A stretch of DNA of 64,000 bases from Grimontia indica (lineage in GTDB: Bacteria > Pseudomonadota > Gammaproteobacteria > Enterobacterales > Vibrionaceae), in contig NZ_ANFM02000032.1 in NCBI RefSeq assembly GCF_000333895.2, forward strand, positions 92,623 through 156,622, given 5' to 3'. This document shows positions 27,953-37,170 of this stretch, piece by piece. The translations under genes were made by a program, and so were the position numbers. The notes beneath the pieces were generated by a model. That model saw only the letters and a list, made by a program, of their open reading frames with translations, ran no database searches and was not told the origin of the DNA. Position 1 is the stretch's first letter, and each line of letters starts with the position of its first letter.

Positions 27953-27982
27953 TATTATGTAAATATATAGCTTTACTTAATA
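27953..27982. promoter_or_regulatory. Palindromic operator candidate, downstream copy
   Basis: TATTATGTAAA (27953-27963) and TTTACTTAATA (27972-27982) match in 10 of 11 positions around the same 8-bp spacing as the upstream copy. The shared pattern is ATTANNTAAA-N8-TTTANNTAAT. It ends just before the GAGGAG ribosome site of the VOC gene, so bound protein would block transcription start or elongation. Confidence 0.55.
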
Positions 27983-27996
27983 ACGAGGAGCATCCC

Positions 27997-28413
27997 ATGA
28001 GCAGCTATGTCGAACACGCCAATATCACTGTGACCAATCTCGATAACGCAATCCGGTTTTTGCAGACAGCCATGCCGGAGTTCTCCATTCGTGGCTCAGG
28101 CCAGAATGATGATTACGGCTGGTGCCATCTAGGTACTGACACCTCTTACATCGCCCTTCAGGAAGTGGTCATCGACAAAGCTGTCGAACGAGTCCCTTAC
28201 CGTCAACTTGGTGTCAATCACATTGGCTTTGTGGTGGGAGATGCGGAAGGTACGGCGGAACGTCTGCGTGAAGCGGGCTATCAAGAGGCCTCTTTTGACA
28301 AGAGCCATCCAGCCCGCAAACGTGCATATTTTTTCGATAGCGATGGTATGGAGTGGGAATTCATCGAATACCTGACCGATTCCATCGAAAGCCGGAACGA
28401 TTACCTGCTTTAA
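27997..28413 (+). CDS. VOC-superfamily (glyoxalase/dioxygenase fold) protein
   Basis: The 138-residue protein has the paired beta-alpha-beta-beta-beta modules of the vicinal oxygen chelate fold: YVEHANITVTNLDNAIRFL at the start and NHIGFVVGDAEGTAERLREAGY in the second half. FFDSDGMEWEFIEYL supplies the typical terminal metal-site Glu. His7, His74 and Glu128 are plausible metal ligands (inference from the fold). The substrate is unknown. A strong GAGGAG site precedes the ATG, and two palindromes lie in its promoter. The next gene follows after 28 bp, so it leads a three-gene operon. Confidence 0.8.
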   Translation: MSSYVEHANITVTNLDNAIRFLQTAMPEFSIRGSGQNDDYGWCHLGTDTSYIALQEVVIDKAVERVPYRQLGVNHIGFVVGDAEGTAERLREAGYQEASFDKSHPARKRAYFFDSDGMEWEFIEYLTDSIESRNDYLL

Positions 28414-28441
28414 GAACGAATAAAAATAGAGAGAAGCAGTC

Positions 28442-29416
28442 ATGTTTAAACCAATAACGTCAGAAGCACTATCACTCATCAGGCATGGACATCGATATTC
28501 TCCAGCCTTTGGGCCGAGGCTTTCCAACCACTTGCCCATGGCGCTGATTGCCATGTCCCGGCTAGGTGCCTCATCAAAGGACTTACATGACGAGTTCCAA
28601 CGGGCAACCCCTCATCTGGAAGTGGAACAAAATCCTGTTACCCCTCAAGTATTAAAGCTTGGGGAGAAAACACACAATGCGGATTTCGTGCTCTATTACT
28701 GCAAGGAGCTGGAAACCAAAGGCATTGAAGCAACATTAAAGAAGGCTTTGCCAACCTTACTGCCCGGTATCGCGGCAGGTTCTTTCCATGCCTTAATTCG
28801 CCTCGCCTATGCGGTGGAAAGTGAAGACTTCACAGAGATCAGTCACGCACTTGCCTACTGGTCCTCCGGGTTTACGCCATTAGGAAATCTGCAATATGCC
28901 ACGGATAAAGACACCGTTTCCCATCTCAATGAGGCACTTGGGGTAATGCGGGATCACACCTATCGAGAAGGGATCATCATCGATCATGTCGAAGAATTAC
29001 GGGAACTTGCTAAGTACCACGCTGTTTCCACACAGCCTGCTTCATTGACCAAAGAGTCCGTTGCCATTGTGGTGCTCTCGCAATATGCCGCCAGCAATGA
29101 TTTCACCTTGCTCCATGGCGTAACCGGCTTTCAGGCTCTGCTATCACTCGCGCCGTTTATCGACAATTTTGATTTCGCTCTCGACTGTTTCTGGCAGGCC
29201 TATGTCGGTGCAGCATGTACTGCTGAATACCGTGAGCCTGCCACTCTCGAATGCAGAAGTGTCCAACCGGATTGGGATCTGTGTTCTAACCAGGCGCTGG
29301 CAACACAAGACGATCACACCATCAAACTTATCTACAGCTGCGCCCGGATTTATAACGAATTACAACTGGACGAGGCGCTATTCGCAATCAACGTCAGGCT
29401 AAAGGGATCTTTATGA
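28442..29416 (+). CDS. Questin-oxidase-like protein (DUF4243 family, putative)
   Basis: The 324-residue protein is largely alpha-helical and has the family-like block GIAAGSFHALIRLAYAVES followed by EISHALAYWSSGF (about 116-148), plus a late histidine-rich stretch. I assign it to the questin oxidase-like family by these motifs. Fungal questin oxidase performs a Baeyer-Villiger-type ring opening of an anthraquinone, but the bacterial members are uncharacterised as far as I know. No signal peptide or membrane helix is seen. It overlaps the following flavodoxin-like gene by ATGA, which suggests that the two proteins work together, for example as an oxidase and its flavin reductase. Confidence 0.6.
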   Translation: MFKPITSEALSLIRHGHRYSPAFGPRLSNHLPMALIAMSRLGASSKDLHDEFQRATPHLEVEQNPVTPQVLKLGEKTHNADFVLYYCKELETKGIEATLKKALPTLLPGIAAGSFHALIRLAYAVESEDFTEISHALAYWSSGFTPLGNLQYATDKDTVSHLNEALGVMRDHTYREGIIIDHVEELRELAKYHAVSTQPASLTKESVAIVVLSQYAASNDFTLLHGVTGFQALLSLAPFIDNFDFALDCFWQAYVGAACTAEYREPATLECRSVQPDWDLCSNQALATQDDHTIKLIYSCARIYNELQLDEALFAINVRLKGSL

Positions 29417-29964
29417 AAAAAATCGCGATTGTTTATTTCTCACAAACCGGTACTACGGATGCACTGGCTAAAGCCGTGGCATGCGGCGCAGAAACGCAAG
29501 GGGCACAGGTTTTTGCTTACCGCATATTAGGTTCAGACATCTTTGAAGGACGCTTCAAAAACGACGCGTTGTTCGAAGAGCTCAGTGACATGGATGCCAT
29601 CATCTTCGGCTCACCAACATACATGGGCGGTCCGACAGCACAGTTCAAAGCTTTTGCTGATGCGAGCAGTGAAAGTTGGTCCAAGCAGCGATGGAAGAAC
29701 AAGTTCGCCGCTGGGTTTACCATTGGCGGCAGCCCTTGTGGCGAAGTACAAAGCACGGTGGAATATTTCAATGTACTGGCTACTCAGCACAGTATGCTTT
29801 GGGTGGGCATTGATGCGCCAGAAGGCGCACTCAGCAAAGACTTTAACCGCCTAAATGCTTCTCTTGGCGTAGTTGCACTGGCTGATACAGAGAGTGGTCT
29901 TCATCCGGTGGATGCAAAAACTGCGGTGCGATTGGGTGAGCGGGTGGCGGAGCTGATTCGATAG
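29413..29964 (+). CDS. Flavodoxin-family NAD(P)H:quinone/FMN reductase-like protein
   Basis: The 183-residue protein has a flavodoxin fold with the FMN phosphate loop SQTGTT (10-15), FGSPTYMGGPTAQFKAF (WrbA-like, about 70-86) and FTIGGSPCGEV (about 103-113). WrbA-type proteins reduce quinones with NAD(P)H through FMN. Translation is coupled to the upstream questin-oxidase-like gene by ATGA. A strong terminator ends the operon. The exact electron donor and acceptor are not visible. Confidence 0.78.
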   Translation: MKKIAIVYFSQTGTTDALAKAVACGAETQGAQVFAYRILGSDIFEGRFKNDALFEELSDMDAIIFGSPTYMGGPTAQFKAFADASSESWSKQRWKNKFAAGFTIGGSPCGEVQSTVEYFNVLATQHSMLWVGIDAPEGALSKDFNRLNASLGVVALADTESGLHPVDAKTAVRLGERVAELIR

Positions 29965-29982
29965 CAGCTATCTAAAGTTAGC

Positions 29983-30008
29983 AAAAAGGCGCCATTTGGC
30001 GCCTTTTT
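29983..30008. terminator. Bidirectional terminator between the VOC operon and tyrS
   Basis: AAAAAGGCGCC (29983-29993) and GGCGCCTTTTT (29998-30008) pair around ATTT. The symmetrical A and T runs let it work for both convergent units. Confidence 0.92.
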
Positions 30009-30013
30009 CGTGA

Positions 30014-31201
30014 TTATGCCAGCGTGATACGGGCAAATTTGCGTTTACCGACCTGGTAAACGGCAGTGCCGGCTGCTGGTACCAGCTTGGTATCGTCCAA
30101 CTTCTCGCCGTCGATTTTCACCGCGCCCTGGCGAATCATACGCATTGCGTCTGAGGTTGAACCTACCAGTGCTGCATCTTTCAGCAGGTTAGCGATAGCA
30201 ACACCTTGCTCAAAAGAAAACTCTGGCATTTCGTCAGGCATTGCGCCTTTCTGGAAACGGTTGATGAACTCAGCCTCTGCCGCTTCTGCATCCGCTTCTG
30301 AGTGGAAGCGAGCAATGATTTCTTTCGCCAGCAGGATCTTCACGTCACGTGGGTTACGGCCGTTAGCAATTTCTTCTTTAAGACCCGCAATCTCTTCCAA
30401 TGGACGGAACGACAACAGTTCGTAGTAGTTCCACATCAGATCGTCAGAGATAGACATGATTTTTCCGAACATCTCAGTCGGTACATCGCTGATACCGATG
30501 TAGTTGTTCGCTGACTTCGACATTTTCTTCACGCCATCCAGACCCACCAGCAGAGGCATGGTGATCACGACTTGCTGTGATTGGCTGTTTTGCTTTTGCA
30601 GCTCACGCCCCATCAGCAGGTTGAACTTCTGGTCAGTACCACCCAGTTCAACATCAGCTTCCAGCGCCACAGAGTCATAACCTTGCAGGAGCGGATAAAT
30701 GAACTCGTGGATCGCGATTGGCTGGTTGTTGCTATAACGCTTTTTGAAATCGTCACGCTCAAGCATACGCGCAACGGTAGAACTCGCAGCCAGACGAATC
30801 ATGCCATCCGTACCCAGCTCACTCAGCCAGCTTGAGTTGAACTCAATGCGGGTTTTCTCTGGATCCAGAATTTTGAAGATCTGCTCTTTGTAAGTCTCAG
30901 CATTGCTCAGAACCTGCTCACGCGTCAGCGGTGGACGCGTTGTGTTCTTACCGCTTGGGTCACCTACCATCGCGGTATAATCACCGATCAGGAAGATAAC
31001 TTCATGGCCCAGCTCCTGGAAGGCACGCAATTTATTCATGATCACAGTGTGACCAAGGTGAATATCCGGTGCAGTTGGATCCGCGCCCAACTTGATACGA
31101 AGAGGACGGTTCTCTTTCAGTTTTGCAATGAGTCCCTCTTCAGGAATCAACTCCTCAACACCACGCTTAATTTCAGCTAGCGCGGCTTCAATGCTCGCCA
31201 T
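30014..31201 (-). CDS. tyrS: Tyrosyl-tRNA synthetase
   Basis: The 395-residue class I synthetase has the HIGH-type motif HLGH (48-51) and KMSKS (226-230), and a C-terminal S4 RNA-binding region ([16 protein letters not shown]). It charges tRNA-Tyr. The sequence type with [16 protein letters not shown] is the TyrRZ-like subgroup common in vibrios, distinct from E. coli TyrS. GGGAG precedes the ATG. The gene is divergent from mepM. Confidence 0.93.
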   Translation of the reverse strand: MASIEAALAEIKRGVEELIPEEGLIAKLKENRPLRIKLGADPTAPDIHLGHTVIMNKLRAFQELGHEVIFLIGDYTAMVGDPSGKNTTRPPLTREQVLSNAETYKEQIFKILDPEKTRIEFNSSWLSELGTDGMIRLAASSTVARMLERDDFKKRYSNNQPIAIHEFIYPLLQGYDSVALEADVELGGTDQKFNLLMGRELQKQNSQSQQVVITMPLLVGLDGVKKMSKSANNYIGISDVPTEMFGKIMSISDDLMWNYYELLSFRPLEEIAGLKEEIANGRNPRDVKILLAKEIIARFHSEADAEAAEAEFINRFQKGAMPDEMPEFSFEQGVAIANLLKDAALVGSTSDAMRMIRQGAVKIDGEKLDDTKLVPAAGTAVYQVGKRKFARITLA

Positions 31202-31390
31202 ATTTTATCGCTCCCACAGAATCGGCATTTTTTCGTAAGCCGACATACTACTTGAATAGCGATGGTTTTTGAAACCAGTTAGACTTGTTAGTAGAGAAAA
31301 GGAATGCTTAAGCCGATCGGTTTTTTCGAGAAAGTTGGCACAAACAAGCAGCTCCCTGTTTAATTCACTTTCCTTAACGACTGTTTTTTA

Positions 31391-32710
31391 ATGCCTGTTA
31401 AACATATTGCTGCGCTACCTAGACTTCACCAAGTCTTGATCATGGCTCTCAGTGCCCTTGTTGTGGTGCTGATTTTGCTCCCCACCGAAACACCAGCTTC
31501 ACATCCGGATGCCAAGTTCGAGGTGGGAAAACAATACCCAATTCATCTCGATACCGTTTCCTTACTTCCACCTGAAAATGAGCAACAGCCCGTGCAGGCT
31601 TACGCCCCCTTGGAGTGGCATAAGTTCAAGGTGAAAGCCGGTGACAGTCTGGCGGTTATTTTTAACCGAGTAGGGATAAGCCCCACCACCCTTTACCGGC
31701 TGATCAACAGTGATAAAGGCACCAAATCGTTAGCCTCGTTGAAAGTGGGGGATGAAATTCACCTTGGCTTTGACGAAAACGGCTTATTCACTCAGCTCGT
31801 GCAGCCGAAAAATGCCAATGAGAAACTTGTCGTCACCCGCATTGGTGATGAGTTCTTCTCCAAAACAGAATCCAAGCAAATTGATACTCAGGTGAACTTT
31901 GCCTCGGCAACCATCACCTCCAGTTTCTGGAATGCTGGCGTCGCAGCAGGACTCAACGCCAATCAAATCATGGAGCTGGCGGGCATTTTCGGTTGGGACA
32001 TCGACTTCGCTCTCGACATCCGTCAGGGCGACAAATTTTCGGTGCTGTTTGAAGAGCAGTTGGTTGAAGGTGAAATGATTGGCCGAGGTAATATTCTTGC
32101 CGCGACATTTACCAACCAGGGCGAAACCTTCACTGCAATCCGCTCTGAAACCGGTAAGTATTACGATGAGAAAGGCCGCGCAATGAGAAAAGCCTTCCTG
32201 CGCTCACCCGTTAACTTCCGGTACGTCAGTTCGAACTTCAACCCACGCCGACTGCACCCTGTGACGGGTCGCGTTAAAGCACACCGCGGCACAGATTATG
32301 TCGCACCTGTTGGTACACCGATTTGGGCGGCAGGCGATGGTGTCGTGATGAAGTCTGCCTACAACAAGTTCAATGGCCACTACGTTTTCATCCGTCATAG
32401 CTCAACCTACATCACCAAGTACCTCCACCTGACCAAGCGTAAAGTGAAAACAGGTCAGCGCGTCAAACAAGGACAAACCATTGGTACACTCGGTGGTACC
32501 GGCCGCGTGACAGGCCCTCACCTTCACTACGAATTTCTGGTAAACGGTGTTCATAAGAACCCAAGAACCGTCAAATTGCCACAATCGAAATCACTGGCAG
32601 GTAAGGAAAAGACCGCTTTTATTGAACTGGCTAAAGACCGCATGGCACAACTCAATAAGTTCGAGCAACTTTTAGCATCCATCGGCACCCTGGAACGCGT
32701 TTCTTCTTAG
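31391..32710 (+). CDS. mepM: Murein DD-endopeptidase, M23 family (MepM/YebA type)
   Basis: The 439-residue protein has an N-terminal membrane anchor or uncleaved signal (about 12-30), a LysM-like/OapA domain (about 76-125, KVKAGDSLAVIFNRVGISP) and a C-terminal M23 peptidase domain. Zinc ligands are His298 and Asp302 (HRGTD), with the second motif His377-Leu-His379. Such enzymes cut the D-Ala-mDAP cross-links so that the cell wall can expand. It is a single gene between a divergent tyrS and a bidirectional terminator. Confidence 0.9.
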   Translation: MPVKHIAALPRLHQVLIMALSALVVVLILLPTETPASHPDAKFEVGKQYPIHLDTVSLLPPENEQQPVQAYAPLEWHKFKVKAGDSLAVIFNRVGISPTTLYRLINSDKGTKSLASLKVGDEIHLGFDENGLFTQLVQPKNANEKLVVTRIGDEFFSKTESKQIDTQVNFASATITSSFWNAGVAAGLNANQIMELAGIFGWDIDFALDIRQGDKFSVLFEEQLVEGEMIGRGNILAATFTNQGETFTAIRSETGKYYDEKGRAMRKAFLRSPVNFRYVSSNFNPRRLHPVTGRVKAHRGTDYVAPVGTPIWAAGDGVVMKSAYNKFNGHYVFIRHSSTYITKYLHLTKRKVKTGQRVKQGQTIGTLGGTGRVTGPHLHYEFLVNGVHKNPRTVKLPQSKSLAGKEKTAFIELAKDRMAQLNKFEQLLASIGTLERVSS

Positions 32711-32728
32711 CAGTTTGATAGAAAATAA

Positions 32729-32756
32729 AAAGCAGCGCATAAGCGCTGCTTTTTTG
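32729..32756. terminator. Bidirectional terminator, mepM / RND pump
   Basis: AGCAGCGC (32731-32738) and GCGCTGCT (32743-32750) pair around ATAA with A-rich and T-rich flanks, serving mepM and the convergent pump genes. Confidence 0.88.
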
Positions 32757-32773
32757 TACGTCGAAATTCCGCC

Positions 32774-35700
32774 TCAAAGCTGAGGCTCAGCTTCTCGTTG
32801 TGGCTTTGGGAGCGTCGACTCCTTCTCTTCGGTTTGCCAAATCATATTGGTTTCTTTCTTCACCCTTTTTGGCTCACGGGCCAGCATCAGAAGACAAGGG
32901 GTGAGCACCAAAGTCAGTACTGTAGAGAACGCCAAACCACCGGCTACGGCTGTAGCAAGTTGAGACCACCACTGAGTACTCGGCGCGCCGAATTCAATAC
33001 CGCGGTTCACCAAGTCAACGTTCATTTCCAGTACCATTGGCAGTAGACCCAGAATCGTCGTTACGGTAGTTAACAGTACCGGACGTAAACGCTGAGCACC
33101 GGTGCGTAAGATGGCATCAACTTTTTCAAGGCCTCGGCGACGCATTACATTGTAGGTATCAATCAATACAATGTTGTTGTTCACCACAATCCCCGCAAGC
33201 GTAATCACCCCAACGCCAGACATGATGACCCCAAACGGACGCTGGAACACCAGAAGGCCAAGGAAGACACCCACTGTCGAGAACAAGACTGCACTCAAAA
33301 TCAGGAACGCCTGATAGAAGCTGTTGAATTGGGTAATGAGGATCAAAGCCATTGCCGCCAATGCTGCCAAAAAGGCTGTCATCAGGAAGGCTGAACTTTC
33401 ATCCTGCTCTTCATTTTGTCCACGCAGTGTGACTTTGACTTCTGGAGATAGCCCCAAACGTTCGATATGCTCGTTCAATCCGGGCAACGACAAGCTGAGG
33501 TTATATCCTTCCGTCATATCGGCCATGACCTTCACCACACGCTTGCCATCAACACGGTCGATATTGCCTTGTTTCGGCTCTGGCTTAATTTGGGCGAAGT
33601 TAGTGATGGGCACCAACCCATAAGGCGTCATCACCCGGAGTTCATCAAAGCGTCCAATATCGCGCTTCTCTTCAGGATAACGCACCAGAATATCCACTTC
33701 TTCACTGGCATCATCTGGCAAGTAATCACCAATCTTGAGGCCATTGGTGACGAACTGTACCGTGTTACCTACCAGCAGGGCGTCTGCACCAAAGCGGGCA
33801 GCATCTTCACGGTTGATATCAATCGACCAATCAATGCCTGGTTTGGTCAAGGTGTCACTGTAGTTGGTGAATGCCGGGTCCTGTTCAAGCAGACTGCGAA
33901 TTTGCTTGGCAGCAGGCGCGATCAGCGCAGGGTTTGCCGCACTGACCTCAATCGATAAATCGTGATCGCTCGGCGGGCCAGCATCAGGTTTTTTGAACTC
34001 CAGTTCCAAACCCGATAAATCCGCCGTTTTCTCACGAAGCTCTTCGATGATCTCTTTTACCTTACGGCGCTCTTGCCAATCGACAGGCTTCATTTGGATC
34101 ACGCCAATCTCATCCTGACCTCCGGTTTTGGTGTAAACGGATTCAATCTCGTCCATGCCCATGACACGCTCTTCAACTTCGGCCATCAAGGCGTCTTTTT
34201 CGAAGATAGAAAGATCACCATGCGAGCGCACTTTGATGTTGAAGAATGCCGGATCGACGTCAGGGAAGAATTCTGAGCCAAGGCCTGATTTCCCGTAAGC
34301 GAAGAACACACCACCAGCCACAATCAAAGCGGCAATCAAAATTTTAATCGGGTGCTTGATCGCAATGGAAAGCGTATTGATATAAGCACGCGTGATACCG
34401 CGGGCTTGAGAGAAATCACCTTGCTCAAGCGCATGGGTTCGGGCCTGTTGCTCTGCTGTTAGAGGAAGCGGTTCACCGACCATGCTGCCCAGCACTGGCA
34501 CAAACAACAGTGCCATCGCCAGAGAAGCAGCAAGCGTTGCTATCAGGGTTAATGGCATGTATCCCATGAACTCACCCGTGATACCCGGCCAGAACAGAAG
34601 CGGAGCAAAGGCCGCCAGAGTAGTGGCTGTCGACGCGATAATCGGCCATGCCATGCGGTGCGCAGCCTCCCGGAAGGCCATTTTACGATCCACACCTTCA
34701 CGCATCCGGCGATCGGCATATTCCGTCACCACAATCGCACCATCAACCAACAAGCCAACCGCCATGATGAGAGAAAACAGCACAACGATATTGACCGTCA
34801 GTCCGGCTAATGACAGCACCACCAACCCCGTTAAGAAGGAGCCAGGAATGGAAACGCCCACCAGCAGCGCAGTACGTGCCCCCAGAATGGCGATAATGAC
34901 AATCACCACCAGTAAAATAGCAGAGAGGATGTTGTTTTGAAGATCCGTCAGCATCGAACGTACATCTTCAGAGCCGTCCCAAGTGTATTTCACTTGAAGG
35001 GCTCCCGGCCAAAGCGGAGATTTCTGCGCTTCATTCATCACCGCCTTGGCTAGCTCGACGGTCTCGATGATGTTCTCGCCAGCGCGCTTTTTCACATCCA
35101 ACACGACCGCTGGCTTACCATCCAGACGGGCAAAGCTTTCCGGATCTTTGAACGCGCGGCGAACGGTTGCAACATCGCCCACCGTGACCACCTGATTGCC
35201 TTCAATCTTTATAGGGAGCGTTAGGACATCATTGGCAGTTTCGAATACGGAAGGCACTTTGACGGAAAAGCGGCCGTAGCCGGTATCCACATACCCTGCA
35301 GCGACAACACGGTTGTTACGGGAAACCAGATTAAAGATGTCTTGCTGATCCAGCCCATAGCTTTCCAACAACAGAGGTTCGACGATAATTTCCACCACGT
35401 CGTCACGATCGCCGGCAATATCCACTTCGAGGATTTGCTTAAAGCCCTCCAGTTCTTCCTGAAGCTGTCGCGCGATTTTTACAATCGCACGCTCAGAAAC
35501 ATCGCCATACAAAGCAATCGACAATACGGGCTGCATGTTGGCGAAAGTGACTTCGTTGACGGTTGGTTCGTCACTGTCGTCCGGCAAACGCGGCTTCACC
35601 AGATCTACAGCTTCACGTACATCCGCCATGGCTTCATTGAGATCAACACCGACGTTAAACTCAAGCGTCACAGAAGCGTGGCCTTCCGTCGCCGTTGCCG

Positions 35701-35944
35701 TCATCTCCTTGATGCCTTCAATCGAGCGAAGTTCTTGCTCAACCGGACGCACCAAAAGACGCTCAGCATCTTCTGGGGAAATGCCTTCGTGGCTGACAGA
35801 GACATAAATCACCGGAATGGTGATGTCAGGATCAGACTCTTTCGGAATGGTTTGATAGGTGTAAAAGCCCGCCACCAAAAGCACCAACAACAAGGTGACC
35901 ATGGTACGGGTACGAGCCAGTGACGCATCAATCAATGTTCTCAT
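32774..35944 (-). CDS. RND-family efflux pump, inner membrane transporter
   Basis: The 1056-residue protein has the AcrB/CzcA-type layout: an N-terminal helix, a large periplasmic loop, a helix bundle with VGLLVDGAIVVTEYADRRM (about 395-415), a second loop and a second bundle. The paired DG/VD motif suggests proton relay. It starts MRTLIDASLARTRTM and resembles the hydrophobe/amphiphile pumps of vibrios (VexM-like, from memory). It is preceded by its membrane fusion protein 12 bp upstream. No outer membrane channel gene is present, so it probably uses a TolC encoded elsewhere. Substrates cannot be deduced. Confidence 0.9.
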   Translation of the reverse strand: MRTLIDASLARTRTMVTLLLVLLVAGFYTYQTIPKESDPDITIPVIYVSVSHEGISPEDAERLLVRPVEQELRSIEGIKEMTATATEGHASVTLEFNVGVDLNEAMADVREAVDLVKPRLPDDSDEPTVNEVTFANMQPVLSIALYGDVSERAIVKIARQLQEELEGFKQILEVDIAGDRDDVVEIIVEPLLLESYGLDQQDIFNLVSRNNRVVAAGYVDTGYGRFSVKVPSVFETANDVLTLPIKIEGNQVVTVGDVATVRRAFKDPESFARLDGKPAVVLDVKKRAGENIIETVELAKAVMNEAQKSPLWPGALQVKYTWDGSEDVRSMLTDLQNNILSAILLVVIVIIAILGARTALLVGVSIPGSFLTGLVVLSLAGLTVNIVVLFSLIMAVGLLVDGAIVVTEYADRRMREGVDRKMAFREAAHRMAWPIIASTATTLAAFAPLLFWPGITGEFMGYMPLTLIATLAASLAMALLFVPVLGSMVGEPLPLTAEQQARTHALEQGDFSQARGITRAYINTLSIAIKHPIKILIAALIVAGGVFFAYGKSGLGSEFFPDVDPAFFNIKVRSHGDLSIFEKDALMAEVEERVMGMDEIESVYTKTGGQDEIGVIQMKPVDWQERRKVKEIIEELREKTADLSGLELEFKKPDAGPPSDHDLSIEVSAANPALIAPAAKQIRSLLEQDPAFTNYSDTLTKPGIDWSIDINREDAARFGADALLVGNTVQFVTNGLKIGDYLPDDASEEVDILVRYPEEKRDIGRFDELRVMTPYGLVPITNFAQIKPEPKQGNIDRVDGKRVVKVMADMTEGYNLSLSLPGLNEHIERLGLSPEVKVTLRGQNEEQDESSAFLMTAFLAALAAMALILITQFNSFYQAFLILSAVLFSTVGVFLGLLVFQRPFGVIMSGVGVITLAGIVVNNNIVLIDTYNVMRRRGLEKVDAILRTGAQRLRPVLLTTVTTILGLLPMVLEMNVDLVNRGIEFGAPSTQWWSQLATAVAGGLAFSTVLTLVLTPCLLMLAREPKRVKKETNMIWQTEEKESTLPKPQREAEPQL

Positions 35945-35956
35945 GAGATGCTCCCC

Positions 35957-37048
35957 TTATTGTGCCGACGCTTGACGCACCGCCTCGACGGCATCACCGT
36001 CACGCACAAAGCCCTGTCCTTTGGTGATAACGTCCACCGTATCACCAAGGCCTGCCAGCCAAACGCCATTTTGCTCAGCTTTAACGACTTTGGCAGAGAC
36101 AAAGGCAACCTTGTCACCTTTTAAGGTTTTCACTCCTAAGTTACCTTTTTCATCCAATGCCAACATTGAGGGGCTCAGCTTCACAGCGCTCTGCTGCTCT
36201 AAAGCAAGGTCCACTTCGGCACTGATACCTGCAGGCAGTTTTTGCTCTGGGTTAGGAATTTCCAGTTCAATAGTGAAAGTGTTGGTTGCTGGAGATGAAA
36301 TACTGGATTGATAGCGCAAACGCCCTTCTTTCATAGCTCCATTAACCAGCAAAATATTGGCTGGCAAATCCGCATCTATATCGCTGATGTGTTTTTCGCT
36401 TACATCAGCAGTCACGATTAGAGGATCGAGATCGATCAGAGTCGCCATAGGATCGCCGATGCCAAGATAGTCACCGACTTCCACATTTAGGTCATCAACA
36501 ATGCCATCAAACGGTGCTTTTACCTCGGTGTGAGACAGTGCCAGTTTGAGGTTTTTCACTGTCGCTCGGGCTTCCACCAAATTGGCCTGCGCCAGCGAGA
36601 ACGCCACTTCGCCTTGAAGCCCTTTTTTCTTCAATGATTGGGCTGCGTTGTATTCTTTTTCACGCACCAAAAGTAGTGCCTCAGCGCGTTCGAGTTGCGC
36701 CTGACGGTCGGCTTTGTCGATATAAAGCAGTAAATCACCCTGCTTAACCGAAGCCCCTTTACGGACAGACACTTTGGTGACCCTGCCTGCTGCTTCCGCC
36801 GAAATGGTGGCTGAGCGATCTGGTGCCGTGCGTCCATATAACGAAATAGAACGGGTCACCGGCTCTGAGTGGAATGTTTCAACGCCGACTTTCGTTAACG
36901 GTGCTGCCGCTGGTTCTTTTTTGTCAGCGTCAGACTGTTCATTGCTATGACCGCTGCCAACCCAAAAGACCAAACCACAAAGCAATACAAGAGAAATGAC
37001 CCAGGGACGCTGGGAGAGGAAAGACGTTTTCGCGCCTGCATTCGTCAT
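35957..37048 (-). CDS. RND efflux membrane fusion protein (HlyD/AcrA family)
   Basis: The 363-residue protein has an N-terminal membrane segment (about 15-32), a biotinyl-lipoyl-like half (GRVTKVSVRKGASVKQGDLLLYID), a short helical hairpin with Gln/Glu/Leu-rich repeats (about 110-160) and the second lipoyl half (LSHTEVKAPFDGIVDDLNVEVGDYL). It has no lipobox. It links the inner membrane pump encoded just downstream to an outer membrane channel. The helical hairpin is short, as in many vibrio fusion proteins. Confidence 0.88.
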   Translation of the reverse strand: MTNAGAKTSFLSQRPWVISLVLLCGLVFWVGSGHSNEQSDADKKEPAAAPLTKVGVETFHSEPVTRSISLYGRTAPDRSATISAEAAGRVTKVSVRKGASVKQGDLLLYIDKADRQAQLERAEALLLVREKEYNAAQSLKKKGLQGEVAFSLAQANLVEARATVKNLKLALSHTEVKAPFDGIVDDLNVEVGDYLGIGDPMATLIDLDPLIVTADVSEKHISDIDADLPANILLVNGAMKEGRLRYQSSISSPATNTFTIELEIPNPEQKLPAGISAEVDLALEQQSAVKLSPSMLALDEKGNLGVKTLKGDKVAFVSAKVVKAEQNGVWLAGLGDTVDVITKGQGFVRDGDAVEAVRQASAQ

Positions 37049-37070
37049 AATCGTTCCATCCTGACGTAGT

Positions 37071-37082
37071 TACTGCAGTAAA
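37071..37082. promoter_or_regulatory. 12-bp palindrome upstream of the RND operon
   Basis: TTACTGCAGTAA is a perfect palindrome 22 bp before the start codon of the fusion protein. It may be an operator, but no regulator gene is adjacent, and a 12-bp palindrome alone is modest evidence. Confidence 0.25.
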
Positions 37083-37112
37083 AGAAAATGGACGCTGATC
37101 CGACTGGCCCAA

Positions 37113-37150
37113 TGAAAAAGACGCGGCAGTTTCTTTAAGAACTGCCGCGG
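37113..37150 (-). terminator. erpA terminator
   Basis: On the minus strand GCGGCAGTT and AACTGCCGC (plus 37140-37148 and 37123-37131) form a 9-bp stem, followed by a T-rich tail (plus A run near 37115-37119). Confidence 0.8.
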
Positions 37151-37170
37151 CTTTAAAAGTGTCTTATAGT

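Noticed and set aside
27953..27982. TyrR box (TGTAAA...TTTACA type)
   Set aside because: The halves resemble TyrR sites, but the spacing is 8 instead of 6 and the right half ends in T. The twin palindromes are better explained by another regulator.
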